From assembly GCA_035610365.1 (NCBI GenBank), contig CM069432.1, forward strand, positions 175,755,027-175,819,026: a DNA stretch of 64,000 nucleotides, given 5' to 3'. The stretch comes from Aquatica leii (lineage: Eukaryota; Arthropoda; Insecta; Coleoptera; Lampyridae). Shown here in pieces: positions 1 through 10,971 of this stretch. The position numbers and the translations under genes were made by a program. The notes below the pieces were generated by a model. That model was not told where the DNA came from. It saw only the letters and a program-made list of their open reading frames with translations, and did no database searches. The stretch's first letter is position 1, and each line of letters starts with the position of its first letter.

Positions 1-1
1 A

Positions 2-1887
2 TATTCTATGTGCTGTTGAGTCTTCTATAAGACATCTTCCTCGTCACATCTCAGATCCCATTCGTATTAACAATGGTAAAATCCTTGAATCATCTAAAAT
101 TCCTAAATCCAACATTTCTAAGTCGGAAGAGTCAGCTCTAAAAAGTCTTCGTAAGAACCCTGATATTATTGTTCTTCCAGCCGACAAAGGCAACGCCACT
201 GTAGTTTTGAACCAAATGGACTATGTTACGAAAATCAATTCTATTTTGTCTGAGGAAACTTACGCTCTTCTAACCCATAACCCCACTTTGAGGATTGAAC
301 GCGAGGTTAGCCAAATCATCAAATCTTCCAATCTACCTCCTGAAACTAAACGTCGACTTACCCCATCAGATTCTAAACCACCTCGTCTATACGGACTTCC
401 CAAAATTCACAAACAAGGTATTCCTTTTCGACGTATCGTTAGTACTATCCAATCTCCTACCTACAAGCTAGCCAAGTTCTTGTCCAACATTCTTTCCGAG
501 TTTACAGGTAAAACCTCTTCTCACATCCTCAACTCCCAGCATTTTATTCAACGTCTAGAAACTATAAAACTTGAACCCCAAGATCTTCTCGTGAGCTTTG
601 ATGTTATTTCGCTTTTTACTAAAGTTCCTATTAAGGATTCGCTTGTTATCATCAAACAAATTCTGTCTCAACATGGCAAGGACTTGAGTTTGGTTCCTCT
701 TATTGAAAAGTGTCTAACCTCTACTTACTTCTAATTTGATAACAAGTTTTACGAACAAGTTTCTGGTGCTGCTATGGGTTCTCCTCTATCACCTGTTGTA
801 GCTAACATTTTTATGGAATCCTTTGAAACAGGTTGCTTTGGAATCATCAATATTAAAACCTAAGGTGTGGTTTAGATATGTTGACGACACGTTTATTGTT
901 TGGTCTCATGGTCATCTTGAATTGTCTAAGTTTCTTGATCATCTTAACAATCAACACTTAGATATCAAATTTACTATGGAAATCGAAAATAATGGTTCTC
1001 TTCCATTTCTTGACGTTCTTGTGACTCGTAAGCCCGACGGACGTCTGGGGCATTCTGTTTATCGCAAACCCACCCATACGGACAGATACCTTCATGCTTC
1101 GTCTCATCATCATCCTGCACAGAAACGTTCTGTTATTGAATCTTTGGTCCATCGTGCCTTTTCTATTTGTCAACCTGAGAATCTAGACTCAGAACTCCGT
1201 CATCTTACTAGAACCTTAGTGAACAATGGTTATGTAAAGCGAGATATTCATAGAGTTATTAATCGTCGTTTACATCCACGTACTCGATTACCTAAGGACA
1301 TTTCTACTCCCGAATCCAACCCGAAATTGGCCTTTTTACCCTACATTCACAAGGTTACAGATCAAATAGGGAGACTCCTTCGTAAGAATGGTATTAAACC
1401 CATATTCAACTCGACAGGCAAAATCTCTCAGATTCTTCCTTCTCCCAAAGACAAATTTCCTACACTTTCATCTCAAGGTGTATACCAAATTCCCTGTTCT
1501 TGTGGTTTAGTCTACATTGGTGAAACTGGTCGTTCCGTCATTACTCGCATTTCAGAACATGATCGTTGTATAAGGAAAAAGTACACTTCCAAGTCTGCGG
1601 TTGCTGAACATCATTTTACTACTGGTCACAAGATAGATTTTGATAATGTTACGTTGATTGCCAAATCCCCATTCTTTTTCAACAGGAAATTCCGAGAAAG
1701 CATAGAAATCGTCAAACACCCCAATAACTTCAATCACGATCATGGTTTCGAACTATCCCCTCTTTGGTTCCCGGTTATTAGTCATTTATCAAAAACACGC
1801 CCCCTAGCAACCGTAACCCAATCAGGGTCGAGCTCAACCATCCGTGACGATCCTTTTCCTTTAAATACGGAGACTATTTCTTCTTAA
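2..1887 (+). pseudogene. Penelope-like reverse transcriptase with GIY-YIG endonuclease, broken
   Basis: This codes for the single polyprotein that copies Penelope-like RNA and nicks target DNA. Visible reverse transcriptase motifs in order are LPADKGNATVV near 176, YGLPKIHK near 390, SFDVISLF near 597, GAAMGSPLSPVVAN near 763 and FRYVDDTF near 870, which holds the catalytic aspartates. A GIY-YIG nuclease follows at about 1480-1780, with GVYQIPCSCGLVYIGETGR and a downstream glutamate-bearing helix (REHDR-like SEHDR). The region is interrupted about twice between 720 and 830, around the fingers/palm junction, so this copy is not expected to make active protein. The part after 823 is one uninterrupted frame of 354 codons, suggesting a fairly young copy. 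Confidence 0.85.
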
Positions 1888-2108
1888 GTTACTTCTACGG
1901 AGTTTAGAATCTGGCTTGGTTCACAAGTTGACTACCTAACTCGGTAGTGGTTCTTTGTTAGATTTTCGTTTGCTTTTTCAGGTTATCGTTTTCTTTCTTA
2001 CCTTTTCGGAGTTTAGGTTATGGCTTGTTTCACAAGTAGATAACCTAACTTTTGAGAAGTTCTTAGTTAGATTTCGATTGCTTGTTTGAGTTTTGCGATT
2101 TATCTCAC

Positions 2109-2149
2109 GCCCTGGTGAAGCCCCTTACGAAAGTGGGCGAAACGTTGGT
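2109..2149 (+). ncRNA. hammerhead ribozyme-like motif in Penelope-like 3' region
   Basis: The order is stem I half GCC, core CTGGTGA (consensus CTGATGA, one change), stem II GCCC...GGGC, core GAAAC, short ACGT stem III, then GGT closing stem I. This is the minimal type seen in Penelope-like elements, where the very short stem III works best between two copies. The core change at the conserved A probably weakens or kills cleavage here; the second copy at 26320-26360 has the correct CTGATGA but a change in GAAA. Confidence 0.65.
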
Positions 2150-2211
2150 AGCTTCGGTTGCAAATATGACACGGTCCAAACCCGGAAGACATTCTAATGT
2201 TAGTATAGATT

Positions 2212-3639
2212 CCGGCCGTGGAACCCTGCGCTATTATAGTAAAATGCACCCCACGCTTTTTGCTCTGAATTGAATTATTCTGTTAATAACTTAAATTTTA
2301 TTATAATTTTCTTTTGAGGTGACAAATTATGATTGATTGTTCGACCTTCTACTACTGTATTATAAACTCTTTTTAAAAATTAATTACTAGTTTTTAGTTC
2401 GGTTAGCTATAAAAGCGTGTTTTTTTGTTTTTTTTAAACTATTATTTATTTTTCATTTTTTAGTTCAATTTTTATATTATCTATTTTAAATCATATTTGT
2501 TATTTCCATTTCAATCGGTAAGACTTTGTGATTATAAATTTTTTGATCTTTCGTAATTTAATTCCTTCTTTATCGACTATAAATTCAAGGCCGTGTTGTT
2601 TATCAAATTTTGTTCCGTAAAATCAACAAATTAAAATTTCTGTCCTGATTATTTTGTTGTAAATAAGAAACCTTTTTCTGAATCACGGTTATTAATATAT
2701 TATGAATATTATAAATAATAGTATCAGTTTATTAGACTCGTCAGAAACGACATATGCATAAAGAACAAACAAGACGAGAACGCAGCTATCTTGAAAAACA
2801 AGTAAAGAAATTTATTAGTCCTGACGTGCCTAATCAGGATAATGGAAATTTTTTATCGATTTATTGCATTGTCATCGGTCCTTGGGACATGTGCAAAGTT
2901 TCAATTTGATCAGACTTCTAGAAACCGGTGAAAATTAAGCTCAAAGATTCCGTTACATAGATAGATACATACAACCCAAGCTTATAAAAGCGTGTTAAAA
3001 ATAATAAGGTCTGGCTCCGTGAAGCAGCGGAAATTCATCAAGAAAGTTGTTTAAGATTTTTTATAGTAAATAAAATGCCGCTCTCCGAGTAGAGTGCACT
3101 GATAGAAAACTGATTCAAGAACTCGTGAACCAATTACTCCGCAGTAAACCTATTTTCAAGTATTTGCAGATGTACTATAAGGAGATTCTCTCTACTAAAT
3201 TTTGTTATATGTATATAACTTAATTGAAAAACATTTCTCACATCACAAGGTATCAGTCTTACATGAATTTAAAAAAAATAGATTTTTCTGTTCATAGAAT
3301 ATATTTAAAGTTATCCTGCTGTTGACTAGAAAAATTAATAAATCAAATACAAAAAGTCAACTGTTTTCTGCATCTCCCTGAAGCAACGTCTGAACTTTCT
3401 TCTTTTTATATGGATAAAAATTATGTTTTTTCGATATAACTTAAACGGTACTCTTTTACACATTAATTTTCCGAACGACGCGACGTCTCGAATAGAGTAT
3501 TCCAGAAACGTTTCAAAAACTGCTAACAGATTTACCTTAATAAGCATAACGAATGTGGCACTAGATGATTATGAAAAGCGTTTTGATAAACGGTAATGTT
3601 TAGAGGTATTTACAAAGGGAGTCCGAGGTACAAGCCAAA
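2212..3639. other. AT-rich stretch, nothing recognised
   Basis: No coding potential, RNA gene or repeat structure that I can support. A 70-codon minus-strand frame at 3335-3547 has no recognisable motif and is likely chance. Confidence 0.6.
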
Positions 3640-4390
3640 ATTTTACTAACATATATATTTAAAGAAAATATTTAAACATTCTACAACAAACTAGCTGCTT
3701 TTATTTATTTATCGACGTATTCTCCGTAAAGATTGAGACATTTATTCCAGCGTGACAGTAGTTTGAACATTCCTTCACGGTAGTGTTGCCTGTCAAGTCA
3801 ATTAAAGTAGTCCACAACTGTGTCCTGCAATTCTTATGGTTACCATAGTTCTGCGGGCAGAGGGTTGGTTTTGAATTTTTTGTGAACTGGGAAATCTGGA
3901 TGTTTCAACATCATGGACGGTTGTATCAACTCTGGGGTAAATTCATAAACCTAGAGGTTTAATCTCCGGTAATGATGCTTTTAATAGAAAAGTGTCCCTG
4001 TTCGTATCGGTTGGAATGTTGAAGTGACGCACTCATTTGGTTGGTTTTATGGTTCTCGAAGAGCATTTTCGGCACCCAGCAAGCTGAAACTGCAAAAGTT
4101 CAGGTCGCATATGATTTCTTAGGAATGCCAATCATTTCCGCAATTTCAACAATTGAATAGTTTTCATTCGTGTGTGATGTCCTTGGTCTGCCTCTGTTCT
4201 TCTTCAGATCATCAATTAGGTCCGTTCGTCCATCTTTAAATTTTCTGCACCAAAAGCTGACTTCTTTTCGGCTTATGACCTTCGGGCCATAAACACCTTC
4301 TAATCTGCGATAAATTTCGATTTGGTTACTTTTTTCGGCTTGTCAAAATCGGATAATCGCACGCACTTGGAATACTTTGATATTACACAC
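3640..4390 (-). pseudogene. mariner-type transposase remnant
   Basis: Read on the minus strand this is a decayed mariner transposase. The N-terminal helix-turn-helix half lies at about 4390-4110, with the readable pieces EIYRRLEGVYGPKV, SFWCRKFKDGRTDL and EIAEMIGIPKK, which match the paired HTH arrangement of the family. The C-terminal end lies at about 3790-3700 with MFKLLSRWNKCLNLYGEYVDK, the usual mariner tail, followed by a stop. The DDD catalytic region between them is scrambled and I could not place all the acidic residues. Several frame changes separate the readable parts. I did not find convincing terminal repeats. No link to neighbouring sequence is apparent. Confidence 0.7.
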
Positions 4391-6495
4391 GCTATGTTTG
4401 TTTACTTCACATCAACTACTAAATTCTTACACACAACGACGCTCCAGACTCTACTACTACGCTTTAACCTGTCTAGACTTGCATATGACGGCAATATTTC
4501 GCTTGCGGTGTTGGTTTCACGGCCACCTGAACCTTTAAAATCGGACTCTTCTTGTATTAAATTTTTTCTAGAAGTGACGTGTGAATTTTTATACATGTGT
4601 AAACGGCATTTGTTAAAAATTTAAAATAAATATTATTTATTGAGTAGTAAGAAATAGACTGGAGAAGTAGGCGGTTCTAAAGTTAGCGCAAAATTTAAAA
4701 CTAAGTTTATCTGAGTCAAAAAGACCAAGGATTTCATCAATAAATCGAATTATTCGCTTAACAATATTTTCTTAAAGAGTACTTTTCTTGATTGCTAAAA
4801 CTAATGGTAGTATGCTTTAATAAAACACCTTAGATCTTGCATGTGTGCTTAATTAGTTTATTTATTTGTAATATAAAAATTGTCAAAAACGTTTGTTTTA
4901 ACTAGATTCAGCTGCACACAATCTTGATCTGTCAACTGTTTGAACCAAACTTGTTGTTAACAGATTTTAAGTGTTTAATCGCTATGTTATCAGTTAGTAA
5001 CAAATGAGTACTGTGACAAAACATGTCAAGTATTTTTCTACACCTAAGATAAGTGGAGCAGAAACGCTTATAACTCAGCATGTGGAAGTACAGTTTGATG
5101 AAATCTTGAGACAAGTGTTTGCTAGCATGAAAGATAAAAAATACAATGTAAAAATAAATATTTTTTGTTTTTATGTTTGTAATGTAATAAGTACGAATAA
5201 TTTAATTTATAGATTTTTATAAATTTAGATGGAAAAATTGTAAAGGTGTAACGTTAAAATCCGGACCTGCGCAATTTTTAAAATTTCAAATCATTTTATC
5301 AGACAGGAAATTACGTTATTTTAACCTTGGTGATACATTGGTTGATAACAAGGTCGTTGTGATTACATACTTCATCTTTCCTGCTTTCACCAATGTGTAT
5401 GGAAGTCAGCTTATGTAGATTTGGAAATTAAATTAATCTCAAGCCATCGGATTATGCTACCAAGCAACAGTCAATTAGTAACAATTATTTAGATTGAATT
5501 GGAAATTTGTTTAATTGACATACCTAATTTTGGGGGATTTTTAAACTTCCACACGGTGCAACTCTTATCTGCCGACCACCTGGGTATGTACACCTCCTCG
5601 GTAGCTTCAAAAGTTGACGTTATGTTTGTTTATAGCAACTTATGTTAGGTTTAGTCTTACACGGCTATTTGGGGAAAGTTTCATGTGCGATTGGGGCTTG
5701 TCGCAAACTGTCGTGTGGTTCTATTGTGTTGGGGGGTCTTGTCGAAATACATGTTGTAATATATTTTATTGGAACAATTGGAAGCAATAACTTACACGTT
5801 AGCATATCCGAATTAATTAGTGGATGCCCTCTCCATCCACAGGTGACCATCCCAGCCACCGGTACGAGGTATATAATTAGTTTAGTCACGAAGTGCACGG
5901 TAATAGATGTGAATAAAATAAAGTACCATTCTGGTTAGAAAATAAAAGAAAAAGGCATGCAAGAAGGAAATAAAACTTAATACTAACTACCGAAAAAAAA
6001 ATAAAAACAAAACTAAACATAATATAAAAAGAAAACCGACACCGTAAAACGTGATTAACTTATACATAACTTGTGTACATAACCACTAATTTCAAACGTG
6101 CGGGTAATATTTTTTTTGTCAGTTTCATCGAATTGATCGAAATGTATTTTTTTTTCGTCGAACTTTTTTGTTAAATGCCGCATTCACCGAATATGCAAAT
6201 TATTAATTTTATTGAAAGTTTTGTTTGGAAGAAACGGGTTATTTCTTCGTGGCGAATTTTTATTTTTATTTGTTTTGTGTACAAAATAAATTTATATATT
6301 TATAAGGCCTTACATATATAGCTTTAATTTTTTTTTAGTATATAGCATTCGATTGCGTCAGCCTTTGACGTGAAGGTAAGCCGCGCTACCCAAAAAGTTT
6401 TAGTTTTATTCAGGTATTACGTATTCGGTGGGTTGTGGTCGTTGGAGGGCTTAGTTAGAAATTGTAGTTATTTAAAATACTTTTGTTTCTTTGCA

Positions 6496-6498
<3 letters not shown>
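4391..6498. other. No recognised gene; one GC-richer island
   Basis: Mostly AT-rich and unassigned. Two parts differ. Around 5004-5150 an open frame begins MSTVTKHVKYFSTPKISG and runs about 50 codons before a possible splice donor, but nothing identifies it. Around 5560-5920 base composition becomes visibly less AT-rich and a 98-codon frame is open (5642-5938); no motif or homologue comes to mind, and the opposite strand is open too, as often happens in less AT-rich DNA. Confidence 0.4.

Positions 6499-6544
<46 letters not shown>
6499..6544. repeat. (TA)n microsatellite, left flank of candidate 9.3 kb element
   Basis: About 45 bases of nearly pure TA with one G interruption. It stops exactly where the sequence TCCGTCTATC begins at 6545. 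A matching TA run lies directly outside the inverted copy of that sequence at 15869-15890. Confidence 0.9.
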
Positions 6545-6545
<1 letters not shown>

Positions 6546-6930
6546 CCGTCTATCAACGTGGCGTCCAGCCACTACAAAATCATCATCAATTTGGCGTCCA
6601 TGGTAAATTGGCGTCCGTATATGGACGCCACTTTGGATTTCCTTATAAAAGTGTTGCGGTAGACCCCTACTACCTACAGACAAAGATTTGGAGGGACGCC
6701 AAAAAACGTAAACGTGTCAGAAAATTGAATAATTTAGTTCAAAAAATTTTCACTACGAGCGCTACTGTCGCCATACATAATTGTATATTGTACGAATATA
6801 TTTTTTTAAATACATTTCCGTATCAATATGGCGACCTCGATGTGGCAACGTAGCAGGATGCCATGTTGATATAAAAATGAATATGTATAATTAAATATTG
6901 CGTTATAGACGCCAGGACCAGATTAATGAT
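6545..6930 (+). repeat. Left end of candidate element with TGGCGWCC-type motif cluster
   Basis: TGGCGTCC or its complement occurs at 6559, 6592, 6609, 6623 (GGACGCCA) and 6694 (GGACGCCA), with TGGCGACC at 6829 and looser forms at 6765 and 6907. Such spacing of short repeats just inside the ends is typical of transposase-binding sites, but that role is inference. Confidence 0.55.
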
Positions 6931-9900
6931 TAGGTCATATGCATTATACCAGTTTATCCTTCTAGTTTATAACAAACATTAATGTAGTTTTTACAAGTAA
7001 TTACCAAGACTTAAACTACAGTAAAACGTCCGTAACGACGCAGCCTTGCAAAATCAAAGTCAATATTACATATGCTAATTTACTCTAAGTGGTTCTTGAT
7101 TATAATTAATATAAAGGGTTAATTCTAATTTCTCATACAATTTTAAACATTTTGTAACAAAAAGATCATATAGGTGTCGTTTATATACAAGACGAAGAAA
7201 TTGTATTAAAAGAACCTGTTTGCACCTTATGCATATAGCTGCTTTGCGTAATTTTATCATATTATACTTTAATTTTATCGGCGATATGATTAATTATGTA
7301 ATATTTTTATTTTTGTTGTACTAGCGTTTCTTCTAAAGTAATTAAAATGCCTTGTTTTATATAAGAAGTAACATTGTCAAGTGTTAACAAATTTTTATTT
7401 AACTTCTACAAATTTTTAAAACTACTTTATACACTACTTGGTATAAAAGAATTGGGAAACAGTGTCACATTGCGACTCTCATATTGAATTGATTAGGAAT
7501 GTATAATTACCTTATGTTGTATTTTACGTTTTTCTTTTTGAGTTAGCTATTGAATAACCGAGAAAAACGTGTATTTAGTTGTACAAAAATACGTTTTCGG
7601 CCATCGTAAGATCGTCGGAATACGCATTCTGGTCACTAGCGGTTCGGTAGACGATGCAAGTGAAACGCTGTTTGACCACATATTTTTGTCAAAAATGTAT
7701 TTTAATAAAAATTGCATATTTATAGTATACGATTATAGATGTAGTGTTTTTTACTAAAAAAATTAATTACGATTTCTTAATCAAAAGTCACAATTTATTT
7801 TAATTTTTTGTATATGAACATTTCAAAAATTATTACTAAGTTATAATCGCCTTTACAGTACAGATGTGTCAATGTTGCTAATGTTTTGTCAAATTTCTGT
7901 AAAAGCAATGACTAATCGTGAAATAAAAGAATTAACTTAAAAATTCAACCAAAATCTAATTAAGAATTTTTAAATGTTATTAATCAAGGCACATTATAGA
8001 ATTAATGAAATTATAACGAAACTAAGTCTGCTTAAAATTTAAGTTGAAACGCAAAACATACTTGAAAAAACGCACATGTAACAAAGATAATTAAATCATA
8101 CATTAGCGATATCGTAGTTCAAGGTAATGCAGAGTAACTGTCAACATTATCCGGTACATATGATACGATCACGCATATTTTTAGTTGTCAGAGTTGTGGT
8201 ATGCTGATTTGGTTAAACTATATTTTATTCTCACGTAATCTTATGTCTGTCAATTAGTTCAGAATAATTTTTTTGCGTTTTCTGAGAATTTTTCGAAAGT
8301 ATAAAAATTTTTCGAATTATAATATATTTCTAATTTTAATTAACTATTCTGGAGAAGAGTACTATTTTACATATTGTTAAACAATAAAATACTTTTTTAG
8401 TTTAATAAATTTGCATTATCTTTGCTGTGTTGGTCTACCGAAAGTTGAACAAAAACGTATTTAATATAATACATCTGTATTATTAAAACTACTGATGTAG
8501 ATATAACTAGTAAACTTTGTTTGTTTGTAGTTATCACGGAGAGTACAAACGTTGGCCAGAATTTTTTTGTAATTTTTTTTTACCTATTAAAAACAATATC
8601 AAATTTAAAACTAACAAGTAACAAATTCAACATTTTACAATTAATTGAAACATAGGCTTATTTAGTTTATTTAGTATTTACTAAATTCAGTGTGTTACTA
8701 TCATAACGCCAATACGGCGGATAAAAGAAAATCAATAAAGGATTGAAAAATAAACAATTTTTATTATTATAATATATAAAGTCTGCAAAGCAATAGTTTT
8801 CGAAGAAATAAAACAATTTATTTAAAGATGTGGCTTGCGATTAGACTATTTCTGAATCATCAAGTTTAGTTCTAGTTTCTCTTTGTGAGCCAAAATAAGC
8901 AGTTGGCTTTTTTGTTTGTGAATCCAAACAAACTAGACTGGTGTTCCGCTACGATGCGGTCTAAGCCAAAATTCACTTATAATATAAACAAAGAAAACCG
9001 CGAAAGATATAATAATGAAAAACGCTAAACGTAATTCTAAAATTTTGTTATGTTAATTTGTAATGTTAATTAACGTTAATTAATAAATTAAACACTTTTT
9101 TTTCTAATAATTTTTGAATATGTTCTTCCATTTTAGTCTTGTGGTAGGAGACACAGATGACCACAATTTGGTTGAGATTTTTTGTAAACAACGTTCGCTA
9201 TTGTGCACTTCATCACAGCAACAAGCAAAAGTACCCAATTTAAAAAAAAAAGTAATTTTAAAACAATTGAAATGGTAAAACTAGAAAAGTCTATCATTAC
9301 AATTAAGATATTTTGTGAACTATGAAAGTAATTATTGTTTATTAAACTCTTTTATAAAGAAAAATAAATAGCATGACTCTAAAGTTGTGTTACGTCACTG
9401 GTTACGTAATATGTATTCCTTTGTTATTGAATTGTGATTTGACCATAAATGTTTTTTTCCTTCTTTAAAATTAATTAGCTAAGTTTGATTGCGGAAACCT
9501 ATAAACATGTCTTCTTCAAATGCTCATTTAACAAAGGTACTCAGAAACATTATTATTAACTATTTAGCCTTACCAATCTGAGATATATATATGTATAAAT
9601 AAATCGTAGTAGAATCCACATTTCCACGAGTTGCATTCATTTTACAGTTTTCCATTATAGATAAATCCTGTGTTGTCGTTATCATACAAGCTGAGCTTTT
9701 GTCACACGTTGCAGTGTACATCTTTAGAGCCTGGAATAACCAGTTTATGTTCACTGCGGCAACACGTGATTTATCCAGAATGAAAAATTGTAATAAAAAT
9801 AAAATAGTACTACAGTAGTATCCAAGCCTTAACCGCGAAAAAGTAACAAATACGTTCTGTTAAAACAATGAAAAATACAAATAGAAAACTAAAAAAAGTA

Positions 9901-10119
9901 TGTTTTCTTCCCAAGTAGCATCCAAGATAATTCATGTCAGTTGAGTTTATTGATTATTACGTATTTAACACTTTATATGAAACTTACGGGTAATTATAAC
10001 TTTATTCTATTAATTTATAGGTAAAATGACGTGCATTCATCTTATTTTAACCACTTTGTAGTTCTGCAGCTTTGTGATAAAAAGTAAGGTTTTATCAACG
10101 TTATTTTTACTAAGTAAAA
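6931..10119. other. AT-rich interior of candidate element, nothing recognised
   Basis: About 3.2 kb with no supported gene. Short open frames (for example 7569-7757 on plus, 9560-9754 on minus) show no motif. This is interior sequence of the candidate element at 6545-15868 if that element is real. Confidence 0.5.
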
Positions 10120-10345
10120 TCTCTTTCAGGTTTCTTTAACTTTAAAGTGGAAAATTGAAGTGGCGGCCACTAAATCGAATCACCAAAATCATACCTTAAA
10201 GTAACAACCACTTTAAAGTAGAAGTGAACTTAAAATATACCTGAAAAGCAGTTTCACTTTAGAATGGTAGGTTGTCGTTGTAACGTTAGAGCCACTTTCA
10301 TAAGTGATTTTCACAAGACACTTTAGATTAAAGCCACCAGATAGT
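10120..10345. repeat. Cluster of CACTTTA / TAAAGTG motifs
   Basis: About 220 bases hold at least eight copies of CACTTTA, TAAAGTGG or close forms in both orientations, including two perfect ACTTTAAAGT palindromes. It may be a small inverted-repeat element or a site cluster. I did not find clean borders. Confidence 0.35.
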
Positions 10346-10971
10346 GACATAATTCATATAACGTCGCTATTCATTATTTTATTTTCCACTTTGTTATAAC
10401 TTACTCATAACGCCTAGGATACAAGATTCGTAATAGCCAATTGTGTACCAATCGCGTTATTACGATGGTTACGCCTAGAGAGCAACAGGATGCAGCCCAA
10501 GGGTCTCTGGCCCAAAGGATGTATGTTGTTCAATGAGCGTAATTATACAGTAACTCCAGTAGTACATACAAAATTTTATTTTTCTCTTTATATAAAATTT
10601 TAATTAAAAATTAAGTATATAAGAAGAAATAGAAAACTTGTTACCATCAAAATCTAAAGAGGGCATTATGAGAGTGCGTTATGCATTTATAACGTCCTCT
10701 AAATTCATAACGCCGTCTCATAAGGCTCTGATTTTTATGTGTATGTTTACATATTTCGTATCCTAGACATTATGAATAAATTAAACAGAGTGAAATAAAC
10801 ATATACATAACATTGGGTATTTTGTGTTTGATTATTTTGTTAACTCACAGCACTGCATATAATAAATTTAATTTATTTGTTATAAACTTTGCAGTACCTA
10901 CTCCCTGGAAGAAATCACTTGCAAATCAATTTGATTAAGATAATCCTAGCAAGCATGTGCGGAGCCTTTAA

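Larger units (their letters stand above)
1..2211 (+). mobile_element. Penelope-like element, 5' end outside the window
   Basis: The element enters the window already inside its open reading frame and ends near 2211. It carries a reverse transcriptase, a GIY-YIG endonuclease, and a 3' noncoding region of about 320 bases with a hammerhead-like motif. The 3' end is set by comparison with a second copy at 26262-27400 (minus strand), which shares the sequence up to TTCTAATGTTAGTATAG and then diverges. Inside the 3' region two related blocks (about 1898-1950 and 2010-2052) repeat the pattern CGGAGTTTAG...CACAAGT..ATAACCTAAC, so it looks like partial tandem pLTR-type sequence, which is common in this class. 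Class assignment is firm; the family name is not known to me. Confidence 0.88.

Noticed and set aside
958-1173. Minus-strand frame over the Penelope-like gene
   Set aside because: A shadow of the real plus-strand gene; the same shadow appears over the second copy at 27181-27467.
5004-5222. Frame beginning MSTVTKHVKYFSTP
   Set aside because: Could be a host exon, but there is no neighbouring exon, homologue or other support.
5642-5938. A 98-codon frame in a less AT-rich island
   Set aside because: Both strands are open here and no motif, signal peptide or domain is recognisable; listed only as unassigned sequence.
6491-6853. A 120-codon frame starting with alternating Tyr-Ile
   Set aside because: Its start is the translated TA microsatellite and the rest is the motif array; no protein-like features.
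7585-7625. Hammerhead-like stretch on the minus strand (GATGGCCGAAAACGT)
   Set aside because: The CTGATGA box is absent and stem II cannot be formed convincingly.
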